A stretch of 64,000 bases of DNA from an uncultured Sulfolobales archaeon (GTDB lineage Archaea > Thermoproteota > Thermoprotei_A > Sulfolobales > NBVN01), in the NCBI GenBank assembly GCA_937949785.1, contig CALEDH010000008.1, forward strand, positions 106,028 through 170,027, read 5' to 3'. How positions within the stretch are numbered: the first letter of the stretch is position 1; each line of letters starts with the position of its first letter. The notes below the pieces were generated by a model that saw nothing but the letters and a program-made list of their open reading frames with translations, did not search any database and was not told where the DNA came from. This document shows, one piece after another, positions 53,406 to 62,419 of this stretch. The position numbers and the translations under genes are program-made.

Positions 53406-54514
53406 TATTTAAGTTAATTCCTTGGGGAAGCCTTAGGTTAGTAGCTATAGTAACTATAACAGCGTCTATAGCTATATCATCTACAGGTCTTTACATGGTA
53501 AGCATGTATAGAACGCTAACTTCTTCGTTGATGATTAACGACGGTGATGCGGTGATAACATCGTCGACCTCTAAACTACCGCATACTGGGTTAGTACGTT
53601 ATGCTACTACCCGCATAGCTAATGTTGAGGGGATTGAATTAGTAAGTCCTGAGGTAATAACACCTGTAGTGCTTAATGGGGAGGTAGTATTCCTAAGAGG
53701 GGTTAATTTATCATTGTTCAATAAATTAGCTGACGCCACGTTGGTCGGCGACATGACTAGAGGGGATAATGAGGTATTAGTAGGTATTAGGCTAAGTAAC
53801 TATCTAAGAATACATGTAGGTGATTCATATGTTATTACCGCAATCCCTACCGGTAAGGAGGTTAAGGTCTTCGTAAGCGGGGTATTCAGAAGTAATACCT
53901 CATTAGACGATGAGGTAGTAGGTGACCTCCGAGTAGTTCAAGAATTACGCGGTGTTAGCCCGGACTACGTAACCCTAGTAAGGATTAGGGCGGGTGGGTT
54001 GATTGATACGTTATTACATAACATAACAAGTAGGTCTGAACTCGATATAATGCCTTTAAAAGTGATCAGTAGGTTCGGCGGGAATAGAAGTGATGTAGAG
54101 TTAGTTGATGAGCTCTTAGGTAGGGGTATTAAAATATCGAGTAACCTACTATGGACTTCCTTAATATTAGTACTTACAGCATCTTCCTTAGCAATGTATT
54201 ACAGCGTCTTATGGAGTCTAAGTAGTTTAAAGCCTATAATTAACTCGCTTAAATTCTTAGGGCTAAGCAGTAGGGTATTAACATCGGTGTTAGCCGTTAA
54301 ATCCTTAACGTTAGGTATTACTGCTGGAGTTCTCGGATATTTAATTAGCTATTTAACGCTTAACCTAATATTTAACATTACAGCAGTACGTCTACTGCTT
54401 CACAGCGTAGAACTGGTAAACGATTTCAAAGTACTTACTTCCTCAGCACTTCTACCATCTACGATTATCCTACTAACAATACTTGTTAAGTCTAAAGCGA
54501 TAGCGGAGGGTTAA
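53402..54514 (+). CDS. MacB/FtsX-type ABC permease
   Basis: ABC permease with the MacB topology: one N-terminal helix ('LVAIVTITASIAISSTGLY'), an external domain of about 220 residues containing 'VLVGIRLSNYLRIHVGDSYVI' (a typical MacB core segment), and three C-terminal helices ('LLWTSLILVLTASSLAMYY', 'LTLGITAGVLGYLISYLTL' and a last one near 345-365). Such systems export lipids, peptides or power surface machines. The matching ATPase is probably the convergent gene at 58164-58826. TTG start, 4-base overlap with the preceding gene. Confidence 0.82.
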   Translation: MIFKLIPWGSLRLVAIVTITASIAISSTGLYMVSMYRTLTSSLMINDGDAVITSSTSKLPHTGLVRYATTRIANVEGIELVSPEVITPVVLNGEVVFLRGVNLSLFNKLADATLVGDMTRGDNEVLVGIRLSNYLRIHVGDSYVITAIPTGKEVKVFVSGVFRSNTSLDDEVVGDLRVVQELRGVSPDYVTLVRIRAGGLIDTLLHNITSRSELDIMPLKVISRFGGNRSDVELVDELLGRGIKISSNLLWTSLILVLTASSLAMYYSVLWSLSSLKPIINSLKFLGLSSRVLTSVLAVKSLTLGITAGVLGYLISYLTLNLIFNITAVRLLLHSVELVNDFKVLTSSALLPSTIILLTILVKSKAIAEG

Positions 54515-54581
54515 GCCGTAGCGATGGAACGCTCACTGCAAATATATTATCTTTATTAAGTATCATTAATTAGGGACGTCT

Positions 54582-55763
54582 GTGGACTTAATAAATTACT
54601 CACTCATAGTTACTTCAACAATCACTACATCGCTTATAGCGTTTTTAATGTGTTATGCCTTAGTAATTACGTTATTAGGTAGTAGGAAGTCTTTACGTTC
54701 TGAAGTACTTAACGGTTTCGACTTCCCCGAGGTTTCCGTTTTAATACCTGTTAAGGATGAGTATGAAGTGCTTAAGAGTGCCTTAAGTAATTTATTAAGA
54801 GTTAACTACCCATTAGATAAGATTAAGGTCTACGTAGGTGTGAGTAGTGGGTGTATGAAGTGCTTAGACGTATGTAAGGAGTTCTCACAGCACGTAACAG
54901 CTGTTGACGTTGGTTTTAAAAGTAAGCCAGCTGTCCTCAATAAGTTACTACATTTGATTAGTAGTGAGTACGTATTACTACTTGATTGTGACTCCTTAAT
55001 CAGTCCGGACTCAATATCTAAGTTAGTTAGTACTGGGGTTAGGTCAGGTTCATGCGGGGTTACAGGTAATCCAAGGCCTAGTAATCTACGTAGCGGTTTA
55101 ATACCTAAGTTCTTCTTAGTGGAGTGCTTGCTTTGGTGGAAATTTATGCTGGGTAAGGACTCCTTAGGACTCCTTGTTCAGGCGCCCGGGTACTTCACAC
55201 TGCTTAAGCGTTCATGTATTGAATCATTAGGTGGTTGGGATGAGGACTCACTTGCTGAGGATAACGACTTAACTTTAAGGATATATGCGTCAGGCAGTAA
55301 TGTTAGGTTAGATGATAGTGTGGTATTTGTTGAGTCGCCAATACGTATCACTACGTTGATTAAACAGCGGATTAGGTGGTATAGAGGTACTTTAGATGTT
55401 CTTAGGAAAAGGTTTAAGATGCTTAAATATTTAAATCTTAGGTTGGGGTTAGATGCATTTATAACGTACATATCACCTATCTCACCAGCACTTCTGTCGA
55501 TTGCCATGATTTCCAACACGTTGCTAGGCGGGTTTTACAACCTAATCACATTAGCGCTGATAATCCCGCAACTAATAACACCTATAGTAGTGGGGGAGGG
55601 GTTAGGATTAGGCATTAGGCTTAAACTCTCATTACTTACGCTACCCTATGTCATGATTAACTCTATCTCTTCATGGATAGCGATCACCACCTTGTTATTA
55701 GGGGTTAGAATTGGATGGTGGAGGACTGAGAAATACAGTCCTTCAGGTGTGGGTGGTGGTTAA
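54582..55763 (+). CDS. Processive-type GT2 glycosyltransferase
   Basis: Membrane glycosyltransferase of family 2. One N-terminal helix, then the GT-A domain with 'VSVLIPVKDEYEVLKS', the DxD-like 'VLLLDCDSLISPDSI', the catalytic 'WDEDSLAEDNDLTLRI' and 'IKQRIRWYRGTLD', a Q-x2-R-W motif of processive (cellulose/chitin/hyaluronan-like) synthases. C-terminal helices (about 295-375) would form the polysaccharide channel. Donor sugar is unknown. GTG start. Overlaps the GT-C-like gene slightly. Member of the envelope cluster. Confidence 0.85.
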   Translation: MDLINYSLIVTSTITTSLIAFLMCYALVITLLGSRKSLRSEVLNGFDFPEVSVLIPVKDEYEVLKSALSNLLRVNYPLDKIKVYVGVSSGCMKCLDVCKEFSQHVTAVDVGFKSKPAVLNKLLHLISSEYVLLLDCDSLISPDSISKLVSTGVRSGSCGVTGNPRPSNLRSGLIPKFFLVECLLWWKFMLGKDSLGLLVQAPGYFTLLKRSCIESLGGWDEDSLAEDNDLTLRIYASGSNVRLDDSVVFVESPIRITTLIKQRIRWYRGTLDVLRKRFKMLKYLNLRLGLDAFITYISPISPALLSIAMISNTLLGGFYNLITLALIIPQLITPIVVGEGLGLGIRLKLSLLTLPYVMINSISSWIAITTLLLGVRIGWWRTEKYSPSGVGGG

Positions 55764-57333
55764 GCATCTGCTATTATTGACTTTAACCACTATATCGTTA
55801 GTACGGCTAATGCCGTACTTACTTACAGGCATTCCATACCATACGGATAGCTACGCGTTACTACCGCTTATGGATTTACTTAAAATTAAAACTCCTACTG
55901 AGTTATCCCCGCATACCGGCTTTGATAACTATAACGTTTACTGGCCCGGTGTGATTACCTATGCAGTGCTTCATTCAGAAGTTATAGGTCTTAAGCCCAG
56001 CAGTCTAACACCTATTACGCTGCCGGTGATTAACTCTCTAAGCATTTTACCATTCGCAGTAATGCTTAGAGTTTTAGGTATGTCTAGGGCGGCGTCATTA
56101 GCTGCCTCACTCATATATGGATTAGCTGGCACTGAGGCTGTATTAGGAGCTGGTATTACTAAGGAGGGCTACGCATTAACCTTAGCGATGTTGGTGATGT
56201 ACTTGACGACGTTAATAGTGCTTAGATATAGCAAATACGTAGTTTACCTAACGTTAATGACCTACCTAACCTTAGTGTTAACCCACCATTTAACCAGCGT
56301 TATCACGTTATTAATAATTACTTACTTAGCTCTTTCCTACTTAGCTGGTAAGGTCTTAGTTAGTAGGTTAAAGGTGCTTTCAGCGGTGTTAGCGGTAAAC
56401 TCTCTGATGCTAACCTCCTACATATATGTCTATTCAGGTAGGGCGTTACCAGTATTAGCAACGCTTACAGAAGCTGATGCCATATCGTTAATTGCTTATG
56501 AAGTTACTGCTATGTTGCCAGTATGGTTTTCACTAATCGTACGTAGAGAGTTAACTGATTTAATTAAGCTGTGGTTCGTAATTGCCTACATATCGGTAAT
56601 TGCCTTAGCGTTGCTGAGTACTAGGGTTGAGTTGACTTTAGGGGCTATTAGAGTAGGTCCTTATGAGTTAGTACTTTTCACACCATACTTAGTGGTTGCG
56701 GCAGTAGCTGTGTTCAGTGTTGGCAGGGTCTGCGAGCAATACTTAAGCACGTTTACATATTTAACAGTACTTGGACTGCTTGGCATAGAATACTACTTAA
56801 TATTTGGGTCTCCAGGACTTATCGGTGAGGCTTACAGACTATCTACGTTTATGTATATCTGGGTCGCAGTACTTGCTGCGTATACGTTAAGTACTTCCCG
56901 TTTTAAGGTATTAGTAGGTATGCTTATCGTTGCAGCTCTCCTCATATGTGTTTACGTAGTCCCCTACACAGCGTTTAACTCAGGCTATGTGGGTGGTTCT
57001 CAGAGAACTTACCTAGAATCTGATTTACTGATTGCTGAATATGTTAGGAATTACGGTGGTAGGGAGGTGTTCTGCGGTGATTTAAGGTTTATGTATCTTC
57101 TATACCCTAGCGTGAATGTTGACGTTAGTGGAGGTTTGAAATACTTACTACGTACTTCAAATCTTAACTGCTACCTAGTTGTTAACGAGTTATTTAAGGA
57201 TGTGGGTTATATAGCATCTTTATACGGTGTACCGGTAAGCTTTGACTCAGGTATGCTGGTTAATAACTCCTTAATATATACTGGAGGTAGGAACTCAATG
57301 ATTTCCCCTAAGAATACCTTCAGTAGGTATTAA
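55756..57333 (+). CDS. Polytopic GT-C-like membrane protein
   Basis: About 13 helices in roughly 525 residues, with an early external loop 'GIPYHTDSYALLPLMDLLKI' whose Asp is placed like the catalytic Asp of GT-C mannosyl or oligosaccharyl transferases, and a short soluble C-terminal domain. GT-C enzymes use polyprenyl-phosphate sugars on the outer face. No family-level signature is strong enough for a symbol. The track ATG 55711 overlaps the previous gene by 53 bases; GTG 55756 with 'AGGTGTGGGTG' upstream is preferred. Confidence 0.6.
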   Translation: MVKHLLLLTLTTISLVRLMPYLLTGIPYHTDSYALLPLMDLLKIKTPTELSPHTGFDNYNVYWPGVITYAVLHSEVIGLKPSSLTPITLPVINSLSILPFAVMLRVLGMSRAASLAASLIYGLAGTEAVLGAGITKEGYALTLAMLVMYLTTLIVLRYSKYVVYLTLMTYLTLVLTHHLTSVITLLIITYLALSYLAGKVLVSRLKVLSAVLAVNSLMLTSYIYVYSGRALPVLATLTEADAISLIAYEVTAMLPVWFSLIVRRELTDLIKLWFVIAYISVIALALLSTRVELTLGAIRVGPYELVLFTPYLVVAAVAVFSVGRVCEQYLSTFTYLTVLGLLGIEYYLIFGSPGLIGEAYRLSTFMYIWVAVLAAYTLSTSRFKVLVGMLIVAALLICVYVVPYTAFNSGYVGGSQRTYLESDLLIAEYVRNYGGREVFCGDLRFMYLLYPSVNVDVSGGLKYLLRTSNLNCYLVVNELFKDVGYIASLYGVPVSFDSGMLVNNSLIYTGGRNSMISPKNTFSRY

Positions 57334-57335
57334 TC

Positions 57336-58178
57336 ATGTGTTGGAACTCTATCAGGTCTTGGGTTAAGTTGGTGAGATTTCATGAGTACGGCCCCCTAGC
57401 ACTTATAGCTTGCTTATCAGGTGCTTTACTATCAGAGACGGTGTTTGATGTTAGGCTCCTCCAATTAATTGCCTATACCTTATTCGGATCTATATCAGCG
57501 TTCGTAATTAATGATTTAGCTGATATTAGTGCAGACCTAGCAGTAGGTAGGTTTAGAAACCCGCTAACCACCGGTGAGTTAGGTGTTAAGGAGGTGTTAA
57601 CATTTTTCACTTCGACTTCAGCTCTAGCTATCATCTCATTAATAGGTGTTAACTTACATGCCTTTACGTTAGCTTTAATCACATTAACGCTATCTTATCT
57701 ATACTCCATAGGTATTAGATTTAAGGAATTCATACCTGCTGACCTACTAATCCATGGTTTAGTGCCCGCGTTACTCACGTTAACATCCTACATAGTCTTC
57801 AGGCCTTTAGACGTTAAGGCCTTAATACTAAGTTCTATGGTGTTTACAGCATCATGCATCGGTGGAATACTTCAGGAGATCCGTGACTTAAGCAATGTTA
57901 GAAGTACTGTTAAGTACTTAGGTGTTAGGAGAAGTAAGGATTTAACACTTATACTAACTACGTCTACGTTAGTTCTCTACTTATTACTTACCGTTACTGT
58001 ATATGAATTAAATTACTTAGTGGTATACACACCTCTAGCCTACTTAATACTATCCCCTGTAATTAGGTTCTGGAAGGATGAGTTAGTGGTTGAGGAGTTA
58101 ATCAGTAAGTTAAGGTCTAGAACTACTGTAATAGCTACGCTCATAGTAACTACATACTTACTTCTAAAACTCCTTTAA
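57336..58178 (+). CDS. UbiA family prenyltransferase
   Basis: Membrane prenyltransferase, about eight helices. First Asp-rich motif 'NDLADISADLAVGRFRNPL' (about 59-77) and second 'QEIRDLSNVRSTVKYLG' (about 180-196) bind Mg-diphosphate of the prenyl donor. It differs from the archaeal lipid enzyme DGGGP synthase, whose first motif and RPI segment are distinct, so it could make a quinone, heme-type or polyprenyl-phosphosugar precursor. Placed 2 bases after the GT-C-like gene, hence probably in the same transcript; a polyprenyl-sugar donor role would fit (inference). Confidence 0.82.
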   Translation: MCWNSIRSWVKLVRFHEYGPLALIACLSGALLSETVFDVRLLQLIAYTLFGSISAFVINDLADISADLAVGRFRNPLTTGELGVKEVLTFFTSTSALAIISLIGVNLHAFTLALITLTLSYLYSIGIRFKEFIPADLLIHGLVPALLTLTSYIVFRPLDVKALILSSMVFTASCIGGILQEIRDLSNVRSTVKYLGVRRSKDLTLILTTSTLVLYLLLTVTVYELNYLVVYTPLAYLILSPVIRFWKDELVVEELISKLRSRTTVIATLIVTTYLLLKLL

Positions 58179-58826
58179 AACACCTTTAAAGAGTAAGTAC
58201 TTCCTACAACTAACTAATATGTCATCAGGGCCTGTAGCCGTGATGATTACAGTACTTTTAAACTCATTAATAAGTTCTTTAAATACTTCATAAACCGTAT
58301 TCGAGTTCTCCGCATCTAAGTATGCTGTAGGTTCATCGGCTAACACTAACTTCGGCTTATTAATAAACGCTCTAATAGCTAGAATCCTCTGCTGCTCACC
58401 ACTACTTAATTCATGTGGGTATCTACTCGCTAGGTGTTGGAGTTCAAACTTCTTAAGGAGTTCTAATGCGGCGGCCTCCCTAACAGACTTCTTAAACCCT
58501 AGTAGGTAGAGGGGTAGTTCAACATTTTCTAAGACTGTTAGGTGTGGTATTAAGTTAAAAGTTTGAGGTATTATACCTATCTCCTTAAGTCTTAGCTTAG
58601 AGGCTTCAGAATCGCTTAACTTCCCTACATCCCTACCTAAAACGGTGAGAGAGCCTGAATTAGGGCGGTCTAAAAGGCCTAATAATTTAATTAAGGTGGT
58701 CTTACCTGCGCCTGACCTTCCAACAATGCCTATAACATCAGCTTCGTTAACCACTAGGTTAACACCTCTTAAGACGTGAGTATTGCTGTAGGACTTCCAA
58801 ACATCTTTAAGTACTGCTGTATGCAT
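58164..58826 (-). CDS. ABC transporter ATP-binding protein, LolD/MacB type
   Basis: ATPase subunit. Walker A 'GRSGAGKTTLIKLLGLL', Q-loop 'GIIPQTFNLIPHLTV', signature 'ELSSGEQQRILAIRAF' (LSSGE rather than LSGGQ) and Walker B 'LVLADEPTAYLD' are present. Length about 220. ATG 58826 has 'GGAGAG' 4 bases upstream and is better than the track's 58856. It converges on the UbiA gene (15-base overlap). It is the natural partner of the two permeases at 52839-54514, though on the opposite strand. Confidence 0.9.
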   Translation of the reverse strand: MHTAVLKDVWKSYSNTHVLRGVNLVVNEADVIGIVGRSGAGKTTLIKLLGLLDRPNSGSLTVLGRDVGKLSDSEASKLRLKEIGIIPQTFNLIPHLTVLENVELPLYLLGFKKSVREAAALELLKKFELQHLASRYPHELSSGEQQRILAIRAFINKPKLVLADEPTAYLDAENSNTVYEVFKELINEFKSTVIITATGPDDILVSCRKYLLFKGVLKEF

Positions 58827-58872
58827 ATAGCGCTCTCCTAACCAATCACTAACCACTAAACGGTTTACCTCC

Positions 58873-59883
58873 TTAGACCTTAGTATGTAGCGGTATTTGG
58901 GTCAGCCCCCTCTTACTCAGCTCCCTACGAACAATCTTCACCCCCTCAACCATAGCCCTCAACTTAGCTTTAGCGATATCTCTTGGAAGTAGTTTAAGAC
59001 CGCAGTCTGGGTTGATATATAGGTATTCAGGGTTGACGTACTCCATAGCCTTAAGTATTGCCTTAGCTACATGTTCAGGCTCTTCTACAGCTTTATTATG
59101 AACGTCTATAACTCCGAACCCTAATTCCTTACTTAAACCTTTAACGATTTCTAAGTCTCTGAAACCTCTATTAGCGAATTCCAACGCGTATTGGGTAACG
59201 TTTAATATGTCAAAGTAAGGTTTGAGCAACATGTAATTACTGTAGCATACATGTAAGCCTACCTTAACGTTAACACCTTCAACAGCCTTATTAATGGCTT
59301 GGACAGCCCACTCCATCTCACTGGCATGGGTCGTTAACGCTGGCTCATCTACCTGTACGTAGGTAGCTCCAACCTCCTCTAACTTTCTGAGTTCGGTGTT
59401 TACTATCCCAGCTAATTCGAAGGTTAATTCCTCCTTACTCTCATAGTATTCGTTGAAACTCCAGTCAGCAATCGTGTAAGGACCTGTTATCGTGACCTTA
59501 ATAATCGGTCTAAGCGTATGCCTCCTAGCAAATAAGTACTCATCAACTACTATAGGTTCTATATATGACAGCTTATTAACTACTGCAGGCTTCCTGAAGA
59601 AGTGGTTCCCCCAAACCCTTACAGGGCCGTAGAACTTAAATCCCCGAATCCTCTCAGCGAAGTACTCTACCATCTCATCTCTACGCATCTCCCCATCAGA
59701 TGGTATGTCAATACCTACTTCTTCATGCTCTCTTAGAACGGTGATTACCGCATCATCCATCGCTTCACTTAAAACACCTAAGTCGTAGCGACCTGCTTTA
59801 TAACCCTTTATAACCTCCCTTAACCACTTAGGCCTAGGATATGACCCTATAACCGTTGTAGGTAGGACTGGTAAGTGCGTTAT
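58873..59883 (-). CDS. metE: Cobalamin-independent methionine synthase, archaeal core MetE
   Basis: Zinc enzyme methylating homocysteine. The track starts at an internal ATG (59760), but the same frame continues upstream and encodes 'LPTTVIGSYPRPKWLREVI', the conserved family N-terminus, to an ATA codon at 59883 directly after an in-frame stop. Further motifs: 'GIDIPSDGEMRRDEMVEYF', 'TITGPYTIADWS', 'YVQVDEPALTTH', 'GLHVCYSNY' (Zn Cys) and 'YINPDCGLKLL' (Zn Cys). 'GGAGGTG' lies 7 bases before ATA. The start overlaps the previous stop as ATAA, where ATGA would be usual. See findings. Partner is the N-like gene upstream. Confidence 0.88.
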   Translation of the reverse strand: MTHLPVLPTTVIGSYPRPKWLREVIKGYKAGRYDLGVLSEAMDDAVITVLREHEEVGIDIPSDGEMRRDEMVEYFAERIRGFKFYGPVRVWGNHFFRKPAVVNKLSYIEPIVVDEYLFARRHTLRPIIKVTITGPYTIADWSFNEYYESKEELTFELAGIVNTELRKLEEVGATYVQVDEPALTTHASEMEWAVQAINKAVEGVNVKVGLHVCYSNYMLLKPYFDILNVTQYALEFANRGFRDLEIVKGLSKELGFGVIDVHNKAVEEPEHVAKAILKAMEYVNPEYLYINPDCGLKLLPRDIAKAKLRAMVEGVKIVRRELSKRGLTQIPLHTKV

Positions 59884-60884
59884 TTAACACCTCCGGCTTT
59901 AAATGACTTAACAAACCTCCCTAATTTCCTGACCTTTCTAACGGCTATGATTTCCGGTAGGAAGTCCATGGGAGCATTATTAGCTACGAATATCTCATTG
60001 ACATGTAGCTTTGCGAACCTACTAATATACCAACCTACACTCCTCTTCCTCTCTACTAAGGTACTCCTAGAGTTGTAAATACCTATAGCTAATGAGTTAA
60101 ACTCTGAGAAGTAATTTAAGTACCTACTGTAGTCCTTAGATGCTATTAGGTCTACACCTACTATATGTCTAGCTAGGTATAGTAGGTAGTTTAAAGCACT
60201 GCAAGCATCTCCGAAATATGTTTGAAGCCATAGCCTAACTCCTAGCTCAGTAAATAATTTAGAGAGTAATTCAACATCGTAGAACTTAAGTCTACTATCA
60301 GCCCTCCCATAAGTTAGCTCAGGTTCGTGGACTTCAACCACCTCAGCTCCCCGATGCTTTAATTCCTTAACTAATGGTTGTAGAACGTTATATACGTAAT
60401 CATTAATTAGGTCCACTATATCGCTGTAGTACTCATTTACAGAGTTTAAGGCGAAGGTCAGCGGCCCAGGGAGGACAGCCTTTAAAACATACGACTTGGA
60501 ATTACCGGCTACCTCATTAAGTATCCTCTTAGAATTCCCATACCAATCAGGTATTGGGCAATTACCAACCAGTTTAATCCTACCGACTACTTGAGGTGCT
60601 CTGAAGAAAAAATTGTTTTCGTAGAATCTGTAGAGGCCGTCTACCCTCAAACCATCTACATAGCCTATTAATGGGTTGAAGACATCGTCCCATCGAAGCA
60701 TTCCGTCAGTGAAGTACTCTATACTTGCAGATATGAATAACTTAAATAACCTCTGCGTATACTTCTCATAACCTAACTCAAGTTTTTCATAGTCAATTTT
60801 ACCGGAGTTAAACCTACCTACTAATCTAGCTAATCCTCTCGGCCTAGGAAAACTACCGACCACAGCTGCATAAATCCTAGCCAC
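59880..60884 (-). CDS. MetE N-terminal-like protein
   Basis: Homolog of the MetE barrel that pairs with the core MetE in several crenarchaea. It begins 'IYAAVVGSFPRPRGLARLV', has 'LPGPLTFALNSVNEYY' and 'EVHEPELTYG', but lacks the zinc-binding Cys motifs of the catalytic protein, suggesting a folate or methyl-donor binding role rather than catalysis (inference). Length 334. GTG 60884 with 'GGGTG' 8 bases upstream. Stop codon overlaps the apparent metE start. Divergent from thiDN. Confidence 0.82.
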   Translation of the reverse strand: MARIYAAVVGSFPRPRGLARLVGRFNSGKIDYEKLELGYEKYTQRLFKLFISASIEYFTDGMLRWDDVFNPLIGYVDGLRVDGLYRFYENNFFFRAPQVVGRIKLVGNCPIPDWYGNSKRILNEVAGNSKSYVLKAVLPGPLTFALNSVNEYYSDIVDLINDYVYNVLQPLVKELKHRGAEVVEVHEPELTYGRADSRLKFYDVELLSKLFTELGVRLWLQTYFGDACSALNYLLYLARHIVGVDLIASKDYSRYLNYFSEFNSLAIGIYNSRSTLVERKRSVGWYISRFAKLHVNEIFVANNAPMDFLPEIIAVRKVRKLGRFVKSFKAGGVK

Positions 60885-61019
60885 TAACTAGCACCCATAA
60901 AGTGTTAAAAATCAGACCTTTTAAATTATCTCGTTTAATAGTAACGTACTTCGTACCGGGTGTCCTACCAACGTTTAACGTTAAAATTACCATTTTCATA
61001 ATATTCAGTTGGTGGTTTG

Positions 61020-62366
61020 ATGGTTATTAGGAAGGCCTTAACGGTAGCTGGTAGTGACTCAGGTGGGGGGGCTGGTATTCAAGCCGATTTGAAAACGTTT
61101 GCTGCCTTAGGTGTTCATGGGATGAGCGTTATTACGTCGATTACAGCTCAGAATACTTATGAGGTTAGGGCGGTGCATGATATACCTCTTGAGGTCATTA
61201 AGTCTCAGTTCGAAGCCGTTGTAGATGATATAGGTGTTGATGCGGCTAAGACTGGGATGTTAAGTAATTCTAGAATTATCGAGTTAGTAGCCTCTCTGAT
61301 TAGGAAGTATGATGTAAAAGTAGTAGTAGATCCTGTTATGATCGCTAAGAGTGGGGCTCTACTACTAAGGGAGGATGCCGTGGACACCTTAATTAAGGAG
61401 TTAATACCCCTAGCCACCGTAGTAACGCCTAATAAACCTGAGGCTGAGAGGTTGTCTAACACTTTAATTAAGGATTTAAGTGATGCTAAGGTAGTTGCTA
61501 AGAAATTAGTTGATGGGTTAGGAGCTACTGCAGCCGTTGTTAAAGGAGGTCATATGAGCGAGGAGGAGAGCGTTGATGTGATGTACTACGAAGGTAGGTT
61601 CTACGAATTCAGAGCTTTAAGGGTGAGAAGTAAGAATACCCACGGAACCGGCTGTAGTTTCTCAGCAGCTATAGCTGCTGAGATCGCTAAGGGTAAACCG
61701 ATACCTGAGGCTGTTAGGACTGCTAAGGAATTCATAACGACAGCGATAGCTTACGGACTACCCATAGGTAAGGGTTACGGACCTGTGAACCCTACTGCAT
61801 GGCAATTACTGCCGGCTGAGAGGTATAGAGTCCTACAGATATTAGAGGATGCTGTGAAGTTAGTTGAGAATAGGAGTTCCTACTTAGTTAACTTAATCCC
61901 TGAAAGCCAGTCGGAGATCGTTATGACACTCCCTAAACACTACGTTAGAGGTGTTGCTGATGTGGCTGGAGTGCCGGGGAAGATCGTTAGGGTGAGGGAT
62001 AAGGTTAGGGCTACACACCCACCAAAATTCGGAGTGGATTCTAAGCTTTCTAAAGTGCTTATAAGGTTAGTAGGTACTTACGAGGGTGTCAGCGCAGCTG
62101 CGAGCATAAAATATGATGAATTAGTAGATATGGTGGTTAAGGAATTAGGACTTAAGGTAGAGTATGTAGACCTAGATGTGTATCTACGGCAATCAGCTGA
62201 GACTTTAGGGTCTGCTTTAAGGGAATCTGCAGCACCTGACATACTGTTCTATAGAGGTGGTTGGGGTAGGGAACCCCTCAGCGTTGTGTTAGGCTCTGAT
62301 GCGTTAGACGTTGTTGGTAAGATGCTTAGAATTGGGGAGAGGTATGAAGCGGTGGTGAGTAAGTGA
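61020..62366 (+). CDS. thiDN: HMP-P kinase / thiamine-phosphate synthase fusion (ThiD-ThiN)
   Basis: Bifunctional thiamine enzyme. N-terminal ThiD domain (1-265) phosphorylates hydroxymethylpyrimidine: 'TVAGSDSGGGAGIQADLKTF', 'VDPVMIAKSGALLL' and 'NTHGTGCSFSAAIAAEIAKG'. C-terminal ThiN domain (about 275-448) is the archaeal non-ThiE thiamine-phosphate synthase: 'LIPESQSEIVMTLP', 'GIPGK'-like 'GVPGKIVRVRDKV' and 'PDILFYRGGWGREPL'. Length matches the archaeal fusion. ATG 61020 with 'GGTGG' upstream, rather than the TTG of the track. Confidence 0.95.
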   Translation: MVIRKALTVAGSDSGGGAGIQADLKTFAALGVHGMSVITSITAQNTYEVRAVHDIPLEVIKSQFEAVVDDIGVDAAKTGMLSNSRIIELVASLIRKYDVKVVVDPVMIAKSGALLLREDAVDTLIKELIPLATVVTPNKPEAERLSNTLIKDLSDAKVVAKKLVDGLGATAAVVKGGHMSEEESVDVMYYEGRFYEFRALRVRSKNTHGTGCSFSAAIAAEIAKGKPIPEAVRTAKEFITTAIAYGLPIGKGYGPVNPTAWQLLPAERYRVLQILEDAVKLVENRSSYLVNLIPESQSEIVMTLPKHYVRGVADVAGVPGKIVRVRDKVRATHPPKFGVDSKLSKVLIRLVGTYEGVSAAASIKYDELVDMVVKELGLKVEYVDLDVYLRQSAETLGSALRESAAPDILFYRGGWGREPLSVVLGSDALDVVGKMLRIGERYEAVVSK

Positions 62367-62419
62367 TGATACCCTCACTTATAAACCGTGTTAAATAGTT
62401 AAGTGTAGGGGTAAGGTTT

